Source: Mesoflavibacter profundi
GTDB lineage: Bacteria; Bacteroidota; Bacteroidia; Flavobacteriales; Flavobacteriaceae
Reading direction: 5' to 3'
Assembly: GCF_014764305.1 (NCBI RefSeq)
Contig: NZ_CP061703.1
Span: 1,191,501-1,255,500 of the forward strand
DNA: 64,000 bases
In this document: one piece after another, positions 46,236-55,029 of the stretch
How the letters are laid out: each line of letters begins with the position of its first letter
Numbering within the stretch: position 1 is the first letter of the stretch
Position numbers and translations under genes: made by a program
Notes under the pieces: model-generated
Told to the model about the DNA's origin: nothing
The model's database searches: none
What the model saw: only the letters and a program-made list of their open reading frames with translations

Positions 46236-47150
46236 ATGGGACATAATCATGCACATAACCATGCTCATGATCACGATTTAAAAGGGAAGAAATTATTAAT
46301 TTCTATCTTTTTAAATATAGGAATTACTGTAGCGCAAATTATTGGAGGATTTATATCTGGTAGTTTAGCATTATTAAGTGATGCTTTACACAATTTAAGC
46401 GATGTAATATCTTTAATTGTTAGTTATGCAGCTTCTAAACTAGCAAAACGTAAAGCGTCTAATAATAAAACTTTTGGTTATAAACGTGCCGAAATTTTAG
46501 CTGCTTTTATTAATGCGGCAACTTTAATTATTGTAGCTATTTTATTAATTATAGAAGCCATTAAGCGATTTGAAAATCCGCAAAATATTGCTTCTAACTT
46601 AGTTATTTGGTTATCCTTTATAGCTATACTATTTAACGGGTTAAGTGTTTTATTATTAAGAAAAGATTCTAAAAACAACATCAATATAAAATCGGCTTAT
46701 TTACATTTACTAACAGATATGTTAGCAAGTGTGGCTGTATTAATTGGTGGTTTATTAATGAAGTATTACCAAATATTTTGGATAGATAGCGTATTAACGT
46801 TTTTAATAGGTTTATATTTAATTTGGGTTGGATACGATTTGTTAAAAACCTCAACAAAAATGCTAATGTTATTTACACCTTCGCATATTAATGTAGAAGA
46901 TGTTGTAAGACGTGTTAATAGCTTAGATCATATTAAAAAATTACATCATGTACATATATGGAATTTAAATGATGACGAACTTCATTTAGAAGCGCATTTA
47001 GATTTAGAAAGTAATATGACTATAACCCAATTTGATGTTATTTTACAGCAAATTGAGCAGTTATTACATGACGAATTTGATATTAATCACGTAAACATTC
47101 AACCAGAATATAAAAAGGAAGATCCTAAAGATATTATCGTTCAAGACTAA
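46236..47150 (+). CDS. CDF family cation efflux transporter
   Basis: 304 residues from the ATG at 46236. A TTG 12 nt upstream is in frame but overlaps rpiB, and the ATG gives the usual His-rich N-terminus (MGHNHAHNHAHDHD), so I prefer it. Six membrane helices carry the CDF metal sites LLSDALHNLSDV and HLLTDMLASV, and the C-terminal cytoplasmic domain has HHVHIWNLNDDELHLEAHL. By family it exports Zn2+ or other divalent metals in exchange for protons. It lies 2 nt after rpiB and 6 nt before elaA. Confidence 0.94.
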   Translation: MGHNHAHNHAHDHDLKGKKLLISIFLNIGITVAQIIGGFISGSLALLSDALHNLSDVISLIVSYAASKLAKRKASNNKTFGYKRAEILAAFINAATLIIVAILLIIEAIKRFENPQNIASNLVIWLSFIAILFNGLSVLLLRKDSKNNINIKSAYLHLLTDMLASVAVLIGGLLMKYYQIFWIDSVLTFLIGLYLIWVGYDLLKTSTKMLMLFTPSHINVEDVVRRVNSLDHIKKLHHVHIWNLNDDELHLEAHLDLESNMTITQFDVILQQIEQLLHDEFDINHVNIQPEYKKEDPKDIIVQD

Positions 47151-47156
47151 AATTTT

Positions 47157-47603
47157 ATGCTAAATATTACAGTAAAATCCTTTAATCAATTAACTATAAA
47201 TGAATTGTATGAAGTATTGCAATTACGAAGTGAAGTCTTTGTTGTCGAGCAAGATTGTGTGTATCAAGATATAGATGGAAAAGATCAAAACGCATTACAT
47301 GTATTAGGAATAAAGGATAATAAAATTGTGGCTTATACACGCTTATTTAAACCTGGTGATTATTTTAATTTAGCAAGTATTGGTAGAGTAGTAGTTAAAG
47401 AAAACCAGCGTATGCATAAGTATGGATATGATATCATGGAAGCATCTATAAAGGCTATTAAAACCAATTATAATACTACAGATATTAAAATATCTGCACA
47501 ATGTTACTTAAAACGATTTTATAATAATCTAAACTTTTTTGAAGTAGGCGAACAATATCTAGAAGATGATATACCGCATATTGCCATGCTATATAAAAAC
47601 TAA
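47157..47603 (+). CDS. elaA: ElaA-type GNAT acetyltransferase
   Basis: 148 residues. The ElaA pattern is clear: FNQLTINELYEVLQLRSEVFVVEQDCVYQDIDGKDQNALHV, then ARLFKP-like TRLFKPGDYF and SIGRVVVKENQR, the acetyl-CoA-binding strand-loop. The substrate is unknown. Last gene of the rpiB operon, ended by a perfect bidirectional hairpin. Confidence 0.9.
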   Translation: MLNITVKSFNQLTINELYEVLQLRSEVFVVEQDCVYQDIDGKDQNALHVLGIKDNKIVAYTRLFKPGDYFNLASIGRVVVKENQRMHKYGYDIMEASIKAIKTNYNTTDIKISAQCYLKRFYNNLNFFEVGEQYLEDDIPHIAMLYKN

Positions 47604-47634
47604 AAAAACCGCATTTGGCACAATGCGGTTTTTT
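47603..47634. terminator. Bidirectional terminator between elaA and an OmpA-domain gene
   Basis: 13-bp perfect stem (AAAAAACCGCATT with its complement) around a 6-nt loop, T-tracts on both sides. Confidence 0.9.
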
Positions 47635-47668
47635 ATAAATAAAGTTAAAAAACTTAACTAACTCAACT

Positions 47669-48508
47669 TTACTTAGAAATATGTCTTATTAAAATTTCTA
47701 CTCTTCTATCTTCTTTTGTAGATCCACCTAAGTTATATTTTCCGGCTAATCCTTGATATCTCACTCTTTTAGCATCTACTCCTGCTTTTACTAAATAATC
47801 TCTAATATATTTAGCTCTTACAACGCTTAAGTTTAATTTACCAGTTTCTCTATCTCTAGATTCTCTACCATTTTCTGTACAACATACATGTCCATTAATA
47901 GTAAAAAAGATATCTGTTCTTTTAACTAAAAAGTCTGCTAATTCCTGTAAAGCTTTTTTAGATTCTGGAGTTAAGTAACGATACCCTAAAACAAAATTTA
48001 AACTTTTAAGATTTATTAAATCACCTTTATTAACATCTTCTGCAAAAAAAGAACCAGCTATTAATTTTTTAGGAGCAATAACAATAGATACTTTTCTGTT
48101 TAAAGCTCTTAATTCTTTAAATAAAGCTTCTTCTTTAGTATTTAAAGCAACTTCACCTTTACCTTTTACATTTAATATTTCTGGTTGTTTAGTGCTATTT
48201 CTATAAGAAATAATAATTTTCTTAATTGCTTCTGCACGTTTATTTGATAATGTTTTGTTGTAATTAGCATTACCTCTATCATCACAATATCCAACTATAG
48301 ACATTCTTTCTATATCAACATCTTTAGTTTCATTTAAAAATTGTACAAGTTTTGTAAATTCTTCTTTTGTGATTTGGTGTTTATCTGTATCAAAATAAAC
48401 ATCATGCTTAACTACTTTACTAGATTTTGTTTTTAAAGTAGTGTTATTAGCATTAACAAAATTGTTAACCGAAACAATAAATAAAAATATGTAGCTTAAG
48501 TTTTTCAT
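47669..48508 (-). CDS. Double OmpA-domain exported protein (copy 1)
   Basis: 279 residues with a signal peptide (through about residue 20, FVNAN), no beta barrel and two OmpA-like peptidoglycan-binding domains. The first (about 32-145) keeps the usual GYCDDRGNANYNKTLSNKRA block, with the Asp and Arg that bind diaminopimelate. The second (about 165-279) has GHVCCTENGRESRD and LSVVRAKYIRDYL: the Arg remains but the Asp of the usual GHTD is Cys, next to a second Cys. It ends in the DRRVEILI strand. Own -7 element. Paralogue of the next gene upstream (48747-49604). Confidence 0.78.
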   Translation of the reverse strand: MKNLSYIFLFIVSVNNFVNANNTTLKTKSSKVVKHDVYFDTDKHQITKEEFTKLVQFLNETKDVDIERMSIVGYCDDRGNANYNKTLSNKRAEAIKKIIISYRNSTKQPEILNVKGKGEVALNTKEEALFKELRALNRKVSIVIAPKKLIAGSFFAEDVNKGDLINLKSLNFVLGYRYLTPESKKALQELADFLVKRTDIFFTINGHVCCTENGRESRDRETGKLNLSVVRAKYIRDYLVKAGVDAKRVRYQGLAGKYNLGGSTKEDRRVEILIRHISK

Positions 48509-48531
48509 TTCAATAGTTATCTAAGGCGGCG

Positions 48532-48539
48532 CAAATGTA
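48532..48539 (-). promoter_or_regulatory. Putative -7 element of OmpA-domain gene copy 1
   Basis: Minus-strand TACATTTG (plus CAAATGTA), 23 nt upstream of the ATG at 48508. Confidence 0.5.
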
Positions 48540-48689
48540 CTGGCACACTTTAGTTTGCTGAAAATTTTTTGATTAACAACACTATTTTTAGATGAAAAAC
48601 ACCATTTAAGACAAGTGGTAAAATTTTACCGTTGAATCACTATTTTGTTTATCCGATTTTTTGAACCGTTAATGGATGTTTTTTACGAA

Positions 48690-48730
48690 TTCAAAAAAAA
48701 AGAGGTTGTAAAAACCTCCTTTTTTGAATT
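48690..48730 (-). terminator. Terminator of OmpA-domain gene copy 2
   Basis: Imperfect hairpin, AAAAAAGAGGTT paired with AACCTCCTTTTTT across a short loop, flanked by TTC/GAA. Located just past the stop at 48747. Confidence 0.7.
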
Positions 48731-48746
48731 ATTTTTTTAAAAAAGA

Positions 48747-49604
48747 TTATTCTTCTGCAATATATGTAATCACAATTTCTACTCTTCTATCGTATTTTGG
48801 ATCGCCACCAAGCGGAAATTTTCTTCGCATTCCGACATACTTCATTCGTTTTTTATCTACACCTTTTCGCGCTAAATAATCGTAAATATATTTGGCTCTT
48901 GCTACAGATAAATTTCGTTTTTGAGTTTTTTTATCTACTGCATCACGACTATTTTGTGTACAGCAAACATGTCCTTGTATGGTAAAGTATATATTTTTTT
49001 TAGCTACTAATATTTTTGCTAATTCTTCCAGAGTTTTTTTAGAGTCTGAAGTAACATAGCTGTAATTAGTTTTAAAGTAGATATTTTCTAATCTTATCTT
49101 ATCTCCTTTTTTTACTGTACCATTTGCTATGTCTTGTGTAGTTACTTTTTTGTCTTTTGTTGCAGTAGTTGTAACTTCTGGTTTTGCTGTTTCTTTGGTT
49201 TTATCCTTTGGTTTAACAATAATCTCTACTTTACGATTTAAACCTCTTATTTTATGGACTTCGTCTTCATTTAAAACTTTTAAAAGTATTTCGCCTTTAC
49301 CATTTACATTTGTTATTAAAGATTTATCTATCCCATAACTAGAAAACATGTCTTTTATAGCATCTGCTCTATTTTGCGATAATTCTAAATTATAATCGTT
49401 AGTACCACGATCGTCACAAAATCCATAAATAGAAATTTTATCTATTGCTATAGTGTCTAATGAAGAAATAAAAAGCAAAAGTCTGTTCTCTTCGGTTAAA
49501 GGTACATCGTATTCGTCTGTGTTAAAATATACATCGTGTTTTAACTCGTTTTGTGATATAACCGAACCTGTAATTAATAAAAATAGGATTAAAAATGATT
49601 TCAT
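48747..49604 (-). CDS. Double OmpA-domain exported protein (copy 2)
   Basis: 285 residues from the ATG at 49604 (MKSFLILFLLITGSVISQ, a normal signal peptide); an upstream in-frame ATG at 49634 would break this signal. Two OmpA-like domains with a Thr/Lys-rich linker between them (about 140-170). The first carries GFCDDRGTNDYNLELSQNRA; the second has GHVCCTQNSRDAVD and LSVARAKYIYDYLARKG, the same Cys-Cys variant as copy 1. It ends in DRRVEIVI. Adjacent to copy 1 in the same direction but with its own terminator, so a tandem duplication with separate transcription. Confidence 0.78.
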   Translation of the reverse strand: MKSFLILFLLITGSVISQNELKHDVYFNTDEYDVPLTEENRLLLFISSLDTIAIDKISIYGFCDDRGTNDYNLELSQNRADAIKDMFSSYGIDKSLITNVNGKGEILLKVLNEDEVHKIRGLNRKVEIIVKPKDKTKETAKPEVTTTATKDKKVTTQDIANGTVKKGDKIRLENIYFKTNYSYVTSDSKKTLEELAKILVAKKNIYFTIQGHVCCTQNSRDAVDKKTQKRNLSVARAKYIYDYLARKGVDKKRMKYVGMRRKFPLGGDPKYDRRVEIVITYIAEE

Positions 49605-49638
49605 TTTAAGTAAGATAACTTCTAAATATAGCAATTTT

Positions 49639-51273
49639 TTAATTAAGATATTTATTGTATTGGTTTGGATTTGCTAGTATTTGTGTTGCTGTTTTAATTT
49701 CTTGATTATTTATTTTATAATACTCGTAAAGTCCTTCTCTGTACACGTAACGTTTAACAATCTCGTCGGTTAGTAAGTTTACTAATTGTGTTTTGTTTTG
49801 GTCTACGGTTTTTATTTTTACCTGTTCTAGATGTTGTTGTAAATTATTGTATTCTTTTTTAATATCGTCGTCTAGATTTTCGGTTTTAGAGACTTCTAAA
49901 GCTTTTTTTAAGGCTTTTTCGGTTTCGGTTTCAAATTCAAAACTAGAAGTTTTTAAATGCGCTTTAAATGCGTTAAAATCTGAATCGGAAAGCTGAAAAT
50001 TATTAATATTTTCAATAGAATTATTGTAGTAGAATTGTGTTGCAAAATCAAAAATGGCTTGACTATTTAAAATGGCGTCTGTGATTGCCGAATTTTTGGT
50101 AGTTTCTAAAGCTTCATCTGGAAAAACGCCGCCACCATCATAGACTTTTCGTCCGTTTTTAGTTTTAAATTCATGATAATTTTCTTGTTTTATTCTTACC
50201 GCGTTACCATTTTCGTCACGATTCCAATAATCTAAAGACTGTATACAACGTCCAGAAGGCGTATAATATCTAGAAATTGTAACCTTAAGTTGTGTACCGT
50301 AAGTTAGCTTTTTTGGTCGCTGTACTAAACCTTTACCAAAACTACGTGCGCCAACAATTACTGCTCTATCTAAGTCTTGTAAAGCACCAGAAACAATCTC
50401 GGAAGCAGATGCGCTACGACCATTAATTAATACCACAACTGGAATTTTTGTATCTATTGGCTCTTGTTTTGTGTAATAGGTTTTATTGTATTTTTTTACC
50501 TTAGATTTTGTAGTTACTACCAATTGTCCTTTTGGTACAAAAAGGTTTACAATATTTATAGCTTCGCGAAGTAATCCACCAGGATTATTACGTAAATCTA
50601 ATATAATACTTTTTGCGCCTTGCGCCTTTAAATCTTTTAATGCATACTCGGTTTGCATAGAGGCTTTTGCATTAAATTTTTGAAGTACAATGTAGCCTGT
50701 AGTTTCATTAATCATAGAAAAATGAGGTACAGCATTAATTTCAATTTCAGAACGTGTTAAGGTTGTCGTATTGGTTTTTCCTTGACGTTTGTAGGTTACA
50801 TTTAATGTTGAATTTGGCGCGCCTTTTAATAGGTTAGAGGCATCATCTTCATAACCATCTACTTTTATACCATCTATTTCTATAATTTCGTCACCAGCTT
50901 TAAGACCAGCTTTGTCTGCTGGATAATCTTTATACGGTTCTACAACAACCAATTTATCTTTTAAAGTTCTAATTTTTGCACCAACGCCAGTATAATCTCC
51001 TGTACGACGTATACGCTCTGCTTCTACATCTTGCTCGTTATAAAATTTAGTATACGGATCTAAATCGTTAAGCATATTTTTAATGGCATTATCCATTAAA
51101 TCTGCAGGATTAGTCTCGTCTACGTAATTCATATTAAGCTCTTTAAAAAGCGTGGTAAAAATTTCGATTTGTTTAGCTATTTCGAAAAAATCACTTTTAA
51201 AGGCGCTTCCAGTTATAAATATTGTTAACGCAAAAACAGGAATTAAAATGCGTTTTTTAAATATCTTTTTCAT
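49639..51273 (-). CDS. C-terminal processing peptidase (S41 family) with PDZ domain
   Basis: 544 residues. N-terminal signal or membrane segment (ILIPVFALTIFITGSAF), a PDZ domain (GVGAKIRTLKDKLVVVEPYKDYPADKAGLKAGDEIIEI) and an S41 catalytic domain. The nucleophile is in GRSASASEIVSGAL and the catalytic Lys in GARSFGKGLVQ. Periplasmic protease of the Prc/CtpA type that trims the C-termini of exported proteins. It overlaps rnpA by 17 nt, so the two are translationally linked. Confidence 0.93.
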   Translation of the reverse strand: MKKIFKKRILIPVFALTIFITGSAFKSDFFEIAKQIEIFTTLFKELNMNYVDETNPADLMDNAIKNMLNDLDPYTKFYNEQDVEAERIRRTGDYTGVGAKIRTLKDKLVVVEPYKDYPADKAGLKAGDEIIEIDGIKVDGYEDDASNLLKGAPNSTLNVTYKRQGKTNTTTLTRSEIEINAVPHFSMINETTGYIVLQKFNAKASMQTEYALKDLKAQGAKSIILDLRNNPGGLLREAINIVNLFVPKGQLVVTTKSKVKKYNKTYYTKQEPIDTKIPVVVLINGRSASASEIVSGALQDLDRAVIVGARSFGKGLVQRPKKLTYGTQLKVTISRYYTPSGRCIQSLDYWNRDENGNAVRIKQENYHEFKTKNGRKVYDGGGVFPDEALETTKNSAITDAILNSQAIFDFATQFYYNNSIENINNFQLSDSDFNAFKAHLKTSSFEFETETEKALKKALEVSKTENLDDDIKKEYNNLQQHLEQVKIKTVDQNKTQLVNLLTDEIVKRYVYREGLYEYYKINNQEIKTATQILANPNQYNKYLN

Positions 51274-51643
51274 TCTTCTTTATATTAGAAACTTGGTCAT
51301 TAAATTTAGTGAGTAATGCCTTCATTTTTTTATCAATAATCTTAAAATCGGGCATTTCTTTACTAATATATAAAATCATTAGCGTGTAATGGTCTAACTT
51401 ATTGTCTATTAACAGATTTTTATTAAGTCTGTAGCCTTCACGTAGCAAGCGTTTTACTCGGTTACGATGTACCGCTAATTTAAAATTTCTTTTACTTACA
51501 GATACACCAACTTTTAATTGCGTTTGGTTATCTAGATAGACCATACGCAAAGGATATGCCGAAACAGATTTTCCTTCGGCAAATAACTGCTCAATTGCTT
51601 TTTGGCTTTTAAGTTTTTCGTCTTTATTGTATGTGTAGTGCAT
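51257..51643 (-). CDS. rnpA: Ribonuclease P protein component
   Basis: 128-residue basic protein assisting the RNase P RNA in 5'-processing of tRNA precursors. Signature RNRVKRLLREGYRLNK plus SVSKRNFKLAVHRN, and the usual start SQKAIEQLFAEGKSVSAYPLRMVYL. Length is normal. It lies between the S24 regulator (4 nt) and the Prc-type peptidase (17-nt overlap). rpmH is not seen, unlike the classic dnaA-rpmH-rnpA order. Confidence 0.95.
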   Translation of the reverse strand: MHYTYNKDEKLKSQKAIEQLFAEGKSVSAYPLRMVYLDNQTQLKVGVSVSKRNFKLAVHRNRVKRLLREGYRLNKNLLIDNKLDHYTLMILYISKEMPDFKIIDKKMKALLTKFNDQVSNIKKNEKDI

Positions 51644-51647
51644 TAAT

Positions 51648-52445
51648 TTAGTTTTTTAATGCTTCTTGAAGTTGTATCAATTTACTTTCAAGTTCGTGTA
51701 AACGGTCGTAAACATCTATTGGTTCTGGCATTTGTTTGGATGCAAACATAGTGACGTACCATACTTCCATAATATCTTCTGCATCTATCGTATAGGTTGG
51801 ATAGTTACCGTCTTTATTATCACTTTTTAAGATAAGTTTACCACGCTCTTCAATACGATTGATAACACGTTTTAAAACAATACCATCGTTTTTACTAACA
51901 ACTATATACACACGACCATCTTTAATATCTGATAAATCTTCTACGAACTTACCAAACACTAAATCGCCATCAAAAAATGTACGTACCATAGAGTTACCTT
52001 GCACTTCAAAACATCTATAGGTTCCGTTTGTAAGATGTGGCATATGGAAAGATGGTAAAGTCTCGATATACTCGCTATCTCCATAACCATCTAAATAACC
52101 AGCTCTTGCTTTTACAGGAACGTAAACTACGTTTTCTTCATCGTTTTGATTAACAGCAACGACTTGAGGAACTCCAGAATATGTTTGAATTTTAGCCACA
52201 TCTTGCTTTAACATCACATCACTTTTACCAAAAAGATAGTCAGGATTGATGTTAAATTGATCTATAATCGCACTTAACACATCATAACCAGGTTTGGTTT
52301 TTTTACGTGTCCCATCTGGTTGAGGTCTACCGTTAACAATACTGTCTATAGTTGTTCCGGTAACACCAATACGTTTTGAAAACGCATAATTATTAAGCTG
52401 AAAATGATTGATTATAGCGGTTATTTTTTGATCTATTTGCTGCAT
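51648..52445 (-). CDS. XRE-HTH regulator with LexA-like S24 peptidase domain
   Basis: 265 residues. N-terminal helix-turn-helix of the XRE type (AFSKRIGVTGTTIDSIVNGR, about 21-40). The C-terminal S24 domain has a possible self-cleavage Ala115-Gly116 pair, catalytic Ser152 in GNSMVRTFFDGD and Lys192 in LKRVINR. Spacing from cleavage site to Ser (36-37) and Ser to Lys (40) is close to LexA. The C-terminal tail (residues 240-265) forms a Leu-rich helix. It could repress a regulon and respond to RecA, but the targets are unknown; no phage genes are nearby. Upstream of rnpA in the same operon. Confidence 0.87.
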   Translation of the reverse strand: MQQIDQKITAIINHFQLNNYAFSKRIGVTGTTIDSIVNGRPQPDGTRKKTKPGYDVLSAIIDQFNINPDYLFGKSDVMLKQDVAKIQTYSGVPQVVAVNQNDEENVVYVPVKARAGYLDGYGDSEYIETLPSFHMPHLTNGTYRCFEVQGNSMVRTFFDGDLVFGKFVEDLSDIKDGRVYIVVSKNDGIVLKRVINRIEERGKLILKSDNKDGNYPTYTIDAEDIMEVWYVTMFASKQMPEPIDVYDRLHELESKLIQLQEALKN

Positions 52446-52527
52446 GTTTCTTAAAAGAAAGGTCTTGAAGACTTAAAATTTAAGCTAAGATATGAAAATT
52501 CAAACATTTGTAGATATTGTGGCTTAT

Positions 52528-53034
52528 CTAATCAAACAAAAACAGCAAACGTTCTTGACCATCTGGTAAACCAATAATATTGTTTGCATAATCGTTTTGA
52601 TATACTAAGTCTCCTTTTTTAATATAACCTTCAGCTTTTGGCATGCAAGCGCTCCAAGCACTAGAAGGTTTACAATCGTTAACATCTAATTTTACAATGG
52701 TATGATTATCTACAGTAATGACTACATTTTTAAAGTCTTTAGCTTTAGCTAAAGCATCTTTAATATTGTCTTTATTAAGTTTAACAACTTCGGTTGCAAT
52801 GTTTGTCGCTTTTGTTTTAAACGCTTCAATTGGATTAGCAGATTTGTCTTTTTCTAAGCTTTTAATATCTTTTAGAAAAGGTAAATCTGCGGTAGTTTCA
52901 GTATTTTTTTCAGTGTTTTGTGTAGAGGTTTCTGTATGTGTTGTGGTTTCTACTGTGGTTTCTACTTTTTCTTTTTGATTGTCTTTACAACTAAAAGCTA
53001 ATACTAGAATTAATACGTAGGCTAAATGTTTCAT
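52528..53034 (-). CDS. Uncharacterised lipoprotein
   Basis: 168 residues. The signal MKHLAYVLILVLAFSC has a lipobox (LAFSC). A Thr/Glu-rich linker (about 20-55) follows, then a compact C-terminal domain (LKDIKSLEKD, DVNDCKPSSAWSACMPKAEGY, GLPDGQERLLFLFD) with three Cys, of which two could form a disulfide. No family recognised. It has its own -7 element. Confidence 0.65.
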   Translation of the reverse strand: MKHLAYVLILVLAFSCKDNQKEKVETTVETTTHTETSTQNTEKNTETTADLPFLKDIKSLEKDKSANPIEAFKTKATNIATEVVKLNKDNIKDALAKAKDFKNVVITVDNHTIVKLDVNDCKPSSAWSACMPKAEGYIKKGDLVYQNDYANNIIGLPDGQERLLFLFD

Positions 53035-53061
53035 CTTTTTTCAGTTTTATTGATAGCTTTT

Positions 53062-53069
53062 CAAATATA
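53062..53069 (-). promoter_or_regulatory. Putative -7 element of the lipoprotein gene
   Basis: Minus-strand TATATTTG (plus CAAATATA), 27 nt upstream of the ATG at 53034. Confidence 0.5.
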
Positions 53070-53085
53070 AAGGATTAAGAATAAA

Positions 53086-53113
53086 AAAAGCTTCAACAAT
53101 TGTTGAAGCTTTT
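53086..53113 (-). terminator. Terminator of the M1 peptidase gene
   Basis: Perfect 14-bp palindrome arms (AAAAGCTTCAACAA with its complement), a tight loop formed from the centre bases, and a T-tract on each side. It lies past the M1 gene stop at 53136. Confidence 0.88.
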
Positions 53114-53135
53114 AATTTCATTTAAATAGACAGTA

Positions 53136-54959
53136 TTACTCTAATGTATTGTTGGTTTTATCAACATCTGCCATTAGTTGTTTTGGATCTATTGTTATGC
53201 TTTTTATGGCGCTTTTTGGCTTGTTTATACTAAAACTATAGGTTGGATATGCCCAAGCCCAATCGTTTAATATTTTTACGTTTGAAGCTAACGGTTTTTC
53301 GCCTCTCATAATTCTTAAAGGAATATTATACCATTCAGATGTTCCATCAGTATATTCTACTTCAATATCTAAAGGCATTGGCATTAAGCCTTTACGCTCT
53401 AAATTTACTGTTGTTATGCTATTATTTTCTTCTGTAGAAGTTACTGCATAATCAATAGTATTGGTTGTTTGTGTCCAATCTATTAAGTACCAATCTAATT
53501 CTAAACCTGATACTTTTTCGGCAGTTCTAATAATATCAATTGGTGTTGGATGTTTAAAAGCAAAATCGTTAAAGTACTTTTTTAGTGTTTTTTTAAGATT
53601 GTCTTCACCAATAATGTAACCTAATTGAGATAAAAATACAGAACCTTTGTTATAAGCTGTTATACCATAAGCCATATTAGTTTCGTAACGATCTGCATGT
53701 GTAGTTTGTGGTTTTTCTTTACCAGATTTTGCTAAATAAATGTAACCTCTATAAGCATTTGCGTTAGGAATTTCTTTTCCTTCGTTCATCACAACATTCA
53801 TAGCATGATCACTAATGTAGCTTGTAAAACCTTCGTCCATCCACTCGTGTCTAGCCTCGTTTGTCGCTAATAAAAATTGAAACCAAGTATGTGCTAACTC
53901 ATGTGCTGTTACACCAACTAAACTACCAAAGCTACGTTTACCTGTAATTAAAGTACACATAGCGTATTCCATACCGCCATCACCACCTTGAATAACAGAA
54001 TATTGATCGTAAGGATATTTACCTACGTTTTTAGAAAAATATTGCATTAACTCAACGGTTTTAGGTTGTAAATCTTTCCAATATTTTAAGTTATCTGCAG
54101 GTAAATCTTTTTTGTAATAAAAATGAAGCATTGGACCGTTTGGAACTTGCATCGAATCATGAATATAATCCGGATCTGCAGCCCAGGTAAAGTCATGCAC
54201 ATTAGGCGCTAAAAATTGCATTGTTTTTTTGTCGCCTTTAATTTCAGGTTCGCCCTGTAAGTAACCAGTACCACCAACAACATAATCTTTATCTATGGTT
54301 AAGTTAACTTCAAAATCTCCCCAAACACCATGAAACTCGCGTCCTATGTAAGGATCTGCATGCCAACCTTCAAAATCATATTCAGCTAACTTAGGATACC
54401 ATTGTGTCATAGAAAGCGCAACGCCTTCTGCATTATCACGTCCAGAACGACGAATTTGAACTGGTACTTGCGCATCAAAATCCATTGTAAATGTTACACT
54501 TTGACCTGGTTGAATAGGTTGAGCTAATTCTACTTCTAAAACAGTACCAACCGTTTCATAATTAATTTTTTTACCGTCTTGCTTTAGGCTATTTACGTTT
54601 ATGTAACCAATCTCGTTTGGTTTTAATTTACTTATACGATCACCAACTCTAGAATCTGGATCTTCAATAGTGCGAGAACGCACATCCATTTCGCTACCTG
54701 GTTGAAATGCATTAAAGTATAAATGATAAAATACTTTATTTAAAACGTCTGGTGAGTTATTTGTATACACCAATGTTTGTTTTCCTTGGTATTGATAATT
54801 GTTTACATCCATATCAATATCCATTTTATAATCTACATGTTGTTGCCAATATGTAGAGTTTTTTTCAGTTGAACTTTCTGAAGTTGAAACCGCTTGTTTT
54901 GTCGAACTACAAGCAGTTAAAAAACCGAAAGCAACGGTAAGAAGCAATAATTTTTTCAT
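53136..54959 (-). CDS. M1 family zinc aminopeptidase-like lipoprotein
   Basis: 607 residues. The signal MKKLLLLTVAFGFLTAC carries a lipobox, so it is probably on the periplasmic side. Zinc site HELAH (residues 353-357) and Glu376 in WMDEGF, i.e. HExxH-x18-E. The GAMEN-type block is GGMEYAM (328-334). The C-terminal region lacks the long ERAP1-like domain, as in many Bacteroidota M1 proteins. It would remove N-terminal residues from peptides. Monocistronic between two terminators. Confidence 0.93.
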   Translation of the reverse strand: MKKLLLLTVAFGFLTACSSTKQAVSTSESSTEKNSTYWQQHVDYKMDIDMDVNNYQYQGKQTLVYTNNSPDVLNKVFYHLYFNAFQPGSEMDVRSRTIEDPDSRVGDRISKLKPNEIGYINVNSLKQDGKKINYETVGTVLEVELAQPIQPGQSVTFTMDFDAQVPVQIRRSGRDNAEGVALSMTQWYPKLAEYDFEGWHADPYIGREFHGVWGDFEVNLTIDKDYVVGGTGYLQGEPEIKGDKKTMQFLAPNVHDFTWAADPDYIHDSMQVPNGPMLHFYYKKDLPADNLKYWKDLQPKTVELMQYFSKNVGKYPYDQYSVIQGGDGGMEYAMCTLITGKRSFGSLVGVTAHELAHTWFQFLLATNEARHEWMDEGFTSYISDHAMNVVMNEGKEIPNANAYRGYIYLAKSGKEKPQTTHADRYETNMAYGITAYNKGSVFLSQLGYIIGEDNLKKTLKKYFNDFAFKHPTPIDIIRTAEKVSGLELDWYLIDWTQTTNTIDYAVTSTEENNSITTVNLERKGLMPMPLDIEVEYTDGTSEWYNIPLRIMRGEKPLASNVKILNDWAWAYPTYSFSINKPKSAIKSITIDPKQLMADVDKTNNTLE

Positions 54960-54981
54960 AAGTTAATTTTTAGTTGAAATA

Positions 54982-55015
54982 AAAAAGCCTCAACAGAATA
55001 GGGTTGAGGCTTTTT
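54982..55015 (-). terminator. Terminator of the subtilase gene
   Basis: 13-bp perfect stem (AAAAAGCCTCAAC with its complement) and an 8-nt loop, located past the S8 stop at 55030. Confidence 0.88.
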
Positions 55016-55029
55016 AAATTTTATATAAA

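Noticed and set aside
47669-49604. The GHVCC motif could be a sequencing error turning GHTD into GHVC
   Set aside because: Both paralogues carry the same variant with different flanking codons, so two independent errors are very unlikely.
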